From Nemertoderma westbladi (taxonomy: Eukaryota > Xenacoelomorpha > Nemertodermatida > Nemertodermatidae), in assembly GCA_032718475.1 (NCBI GenBank), contig JAUCBJ010000165.1, positions 18,386-82,385 of the forward strand: a DNA stretch of 64,000 nucleotides, given 5' to 3'. Every line of letters starts with the position of its first letter. Position 1 is the first letter of the stretch. Of this stretch, positions 63,250-64,000 are shown piece after piece. A program made the position numbers and the translations under genes. The notes beneath the pieces are model-generated. The model was not told where the DNA came from. It made no database searches and worked only from the letters and a program-made list of their open reading frames with translations.

Positions 63250-64000
63250 TCATGCAATGGTAAGAGAAGGATTGGGCGAATGGGCACCGTAGTCCCCAGA
63301 CCTTTCACGCTCACATTCGATTAAACAAAGTTTCTGTATAGGTCTATTAATCAGACGGCGGTCTTTCAGTCGTAAGGTAGCTGACCGCACTAGATTATCA
63401 ACACTACAATGAACTTCCTGAACGACACCAGTGACCCACGAGCGTCGAGGTAAGCTTTCATCAACTAGAAGTACCAAATCTCCAACACAGAGGTTCTTCT
63501 TTTGAGATAACCATTTCGTTCGAATTTGAATAGAAGGAAGATAGTACTTTAGCCAATGGTCCCAGAAGATATCGCTCAACACCTGCATCACCTTCCAAGT
63601 TTTACTGCAATTAATATCTTGGGAATCAGGTTCAGAAATAGGAATCATCGCTGCTGGGCGGAGATAGAGGAAGTGAGATGGTGTGAGAGCTTCACAAGCA
63701 CTAGGGTCGGCAGACAATCTAGTGAGAGGTCTACTGTTGATTATAGCCTCAATCTCCATTAGCAGAGTGCGTAGGGTTTCATCTGTCATATATATGTGTG
63801 CTGGTAGAACTTTGTATAGAGAGTTTTTGACGCTCTTAATTAAGCGCTCATAAGCGCCTCCATACCATGGTGTGTGTGGTGGGTTGAATGTCCAGTCTTG
63901 CCATTCAATCCCTGAAGACCCTGTGATTTTGTTTACAGTAACATTATTCCAGTCATCAATGCTTCCACTGATCTCCTTACTGGCTGCTATAAAATTTGTA
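63250..64000 (-). CDS. BEL/Pao pol, integrase C-terminal part (runs off the window)
   Basis: The frame is open from the window edge to TGA at 63250. It starts TNFIAASKEI, the segment directly after the second catalytic Asp of the integrase. FNPPHTPWYGGAYERLIKSV then carries the third-residue region, and IEAIINSRPLTRL follows. The DUF5641-like C-terminal domain is present (WLKYYLPSIQ, VGDLVLLVDE, RRSWVTGVV, RLINRPIQKLCLIE). Sequence differs clearly from the BEL element at 38-47 kb, so this is another family. No break is seen in the visible part. Confidence 0.85.
   Translation of the reverse strand, partial: TNFIAASKEISGSIDDWNNVTVNKITGSSGIEWQDWTFNPPHTPWYGGAYERLIKSVKNSLYKVLPAHIYMTDETLRTLLMEIEAIINSRPLTRLSADPSACEALTPSHFLYLRPAAMIPISEPDSQDINCSKTWKVMQVLSDIFWDHWLKYYLPSIQIRTKWLSQKKNLCVGDLVLLVDESLPRRSWVTGVVQEVHCSVDNLVRSATLRLKDRRLINRPIQKLCLIECERERSGDYGAHSPNPSLTIA

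Overview
The window looks like repeat-rich nuclear DNA from an invertebrate animal, probably marine. It has spliced coding exons with GT-AG introns of several kilobases and AT-rich spacers. It also holds remnants of many eukaryotic retroelement classes: RTE-type, CR1/Jockey-like and L2/I-like LINEs, a reverse transcriptase with a C-terminal restriction-like nuclease, Gypsy, Copia and BEL/Pao. Several foldback, MITE and satellite structures are present. Nothing bacterial (operons, Shine-Dalgarno sites, CRISPR) is seen. The phylum cannot be fixed from this sequence alone.

Layout. 1-2.4 kb: dispersed and tandem repeats. 2.4-5.8 kb: nearly full-length but broken RTE-type LINE (copy 1, minus). 5.8-6.75 kb: unrecognised coding remnants. 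7.0-9.15 kb: putative terminal-inverted-repeat element holding a G-rich minisatellite. 9.3-21.4 kb: the one convincing host gene, on the minus strand. Its three exons (21357-20963, 17752-17636, 9550-9334) join in phase into a secreted PAN/Apple plus F-type-lectin-like protein of 242 aa. Intron 1 holds Copia and RTE remnants. Intron 2 holds a 1,180-codon reverse transcriptase ORF on the opposite strand and two satellite arrays (62 bp x21 and about 84 bp x13) inside an inverted-repeat-bounded unit. 22.9-25.8 kb: piggyBac-like MITE abutting RTE copy 2.

26.2-31.7 kb: degraded Gypsy element (minus). A foldback element made of 15-bp subrepeats is inserted in it with a 10-bp target duplication. RTE copy 3, with an open reverse transcriptase frame, is in turn inserted in the foldback element. 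31.7-33.1 kb: broken gene of an unidentified repeated family with a fresh 435-bp tandem duplication. 34.0-47.4 kb: large minus-strand block. A BEL/Pao gag-pol runs in one reading frame for 9.1 kb with only three stops, followed by two unrecognised ORFs of 285 and 903 aa; the latter has three zinc knuckles. A recurring 17-20 bp motif links the block from end to end.

47.4-64 kb: repeats and decayed elements. These include a tRNA-like SINE head next to an L2/I-like LINE, hairpin MITEs, a CR1/Jockey-like LINE with one stop in its reverse transcriptase, a BEL gag remnant with candidate LTR and primer-binding site, and the 3' end of another BEL pol running off the window.

Most promising for novelty are the two ORFs and the shared short motif of the 34-47 kb block, the foldback cassettes at 27.5-30.6 kb, and the satellite-bearing inverted-repeat unit inside the lectin gene intron.
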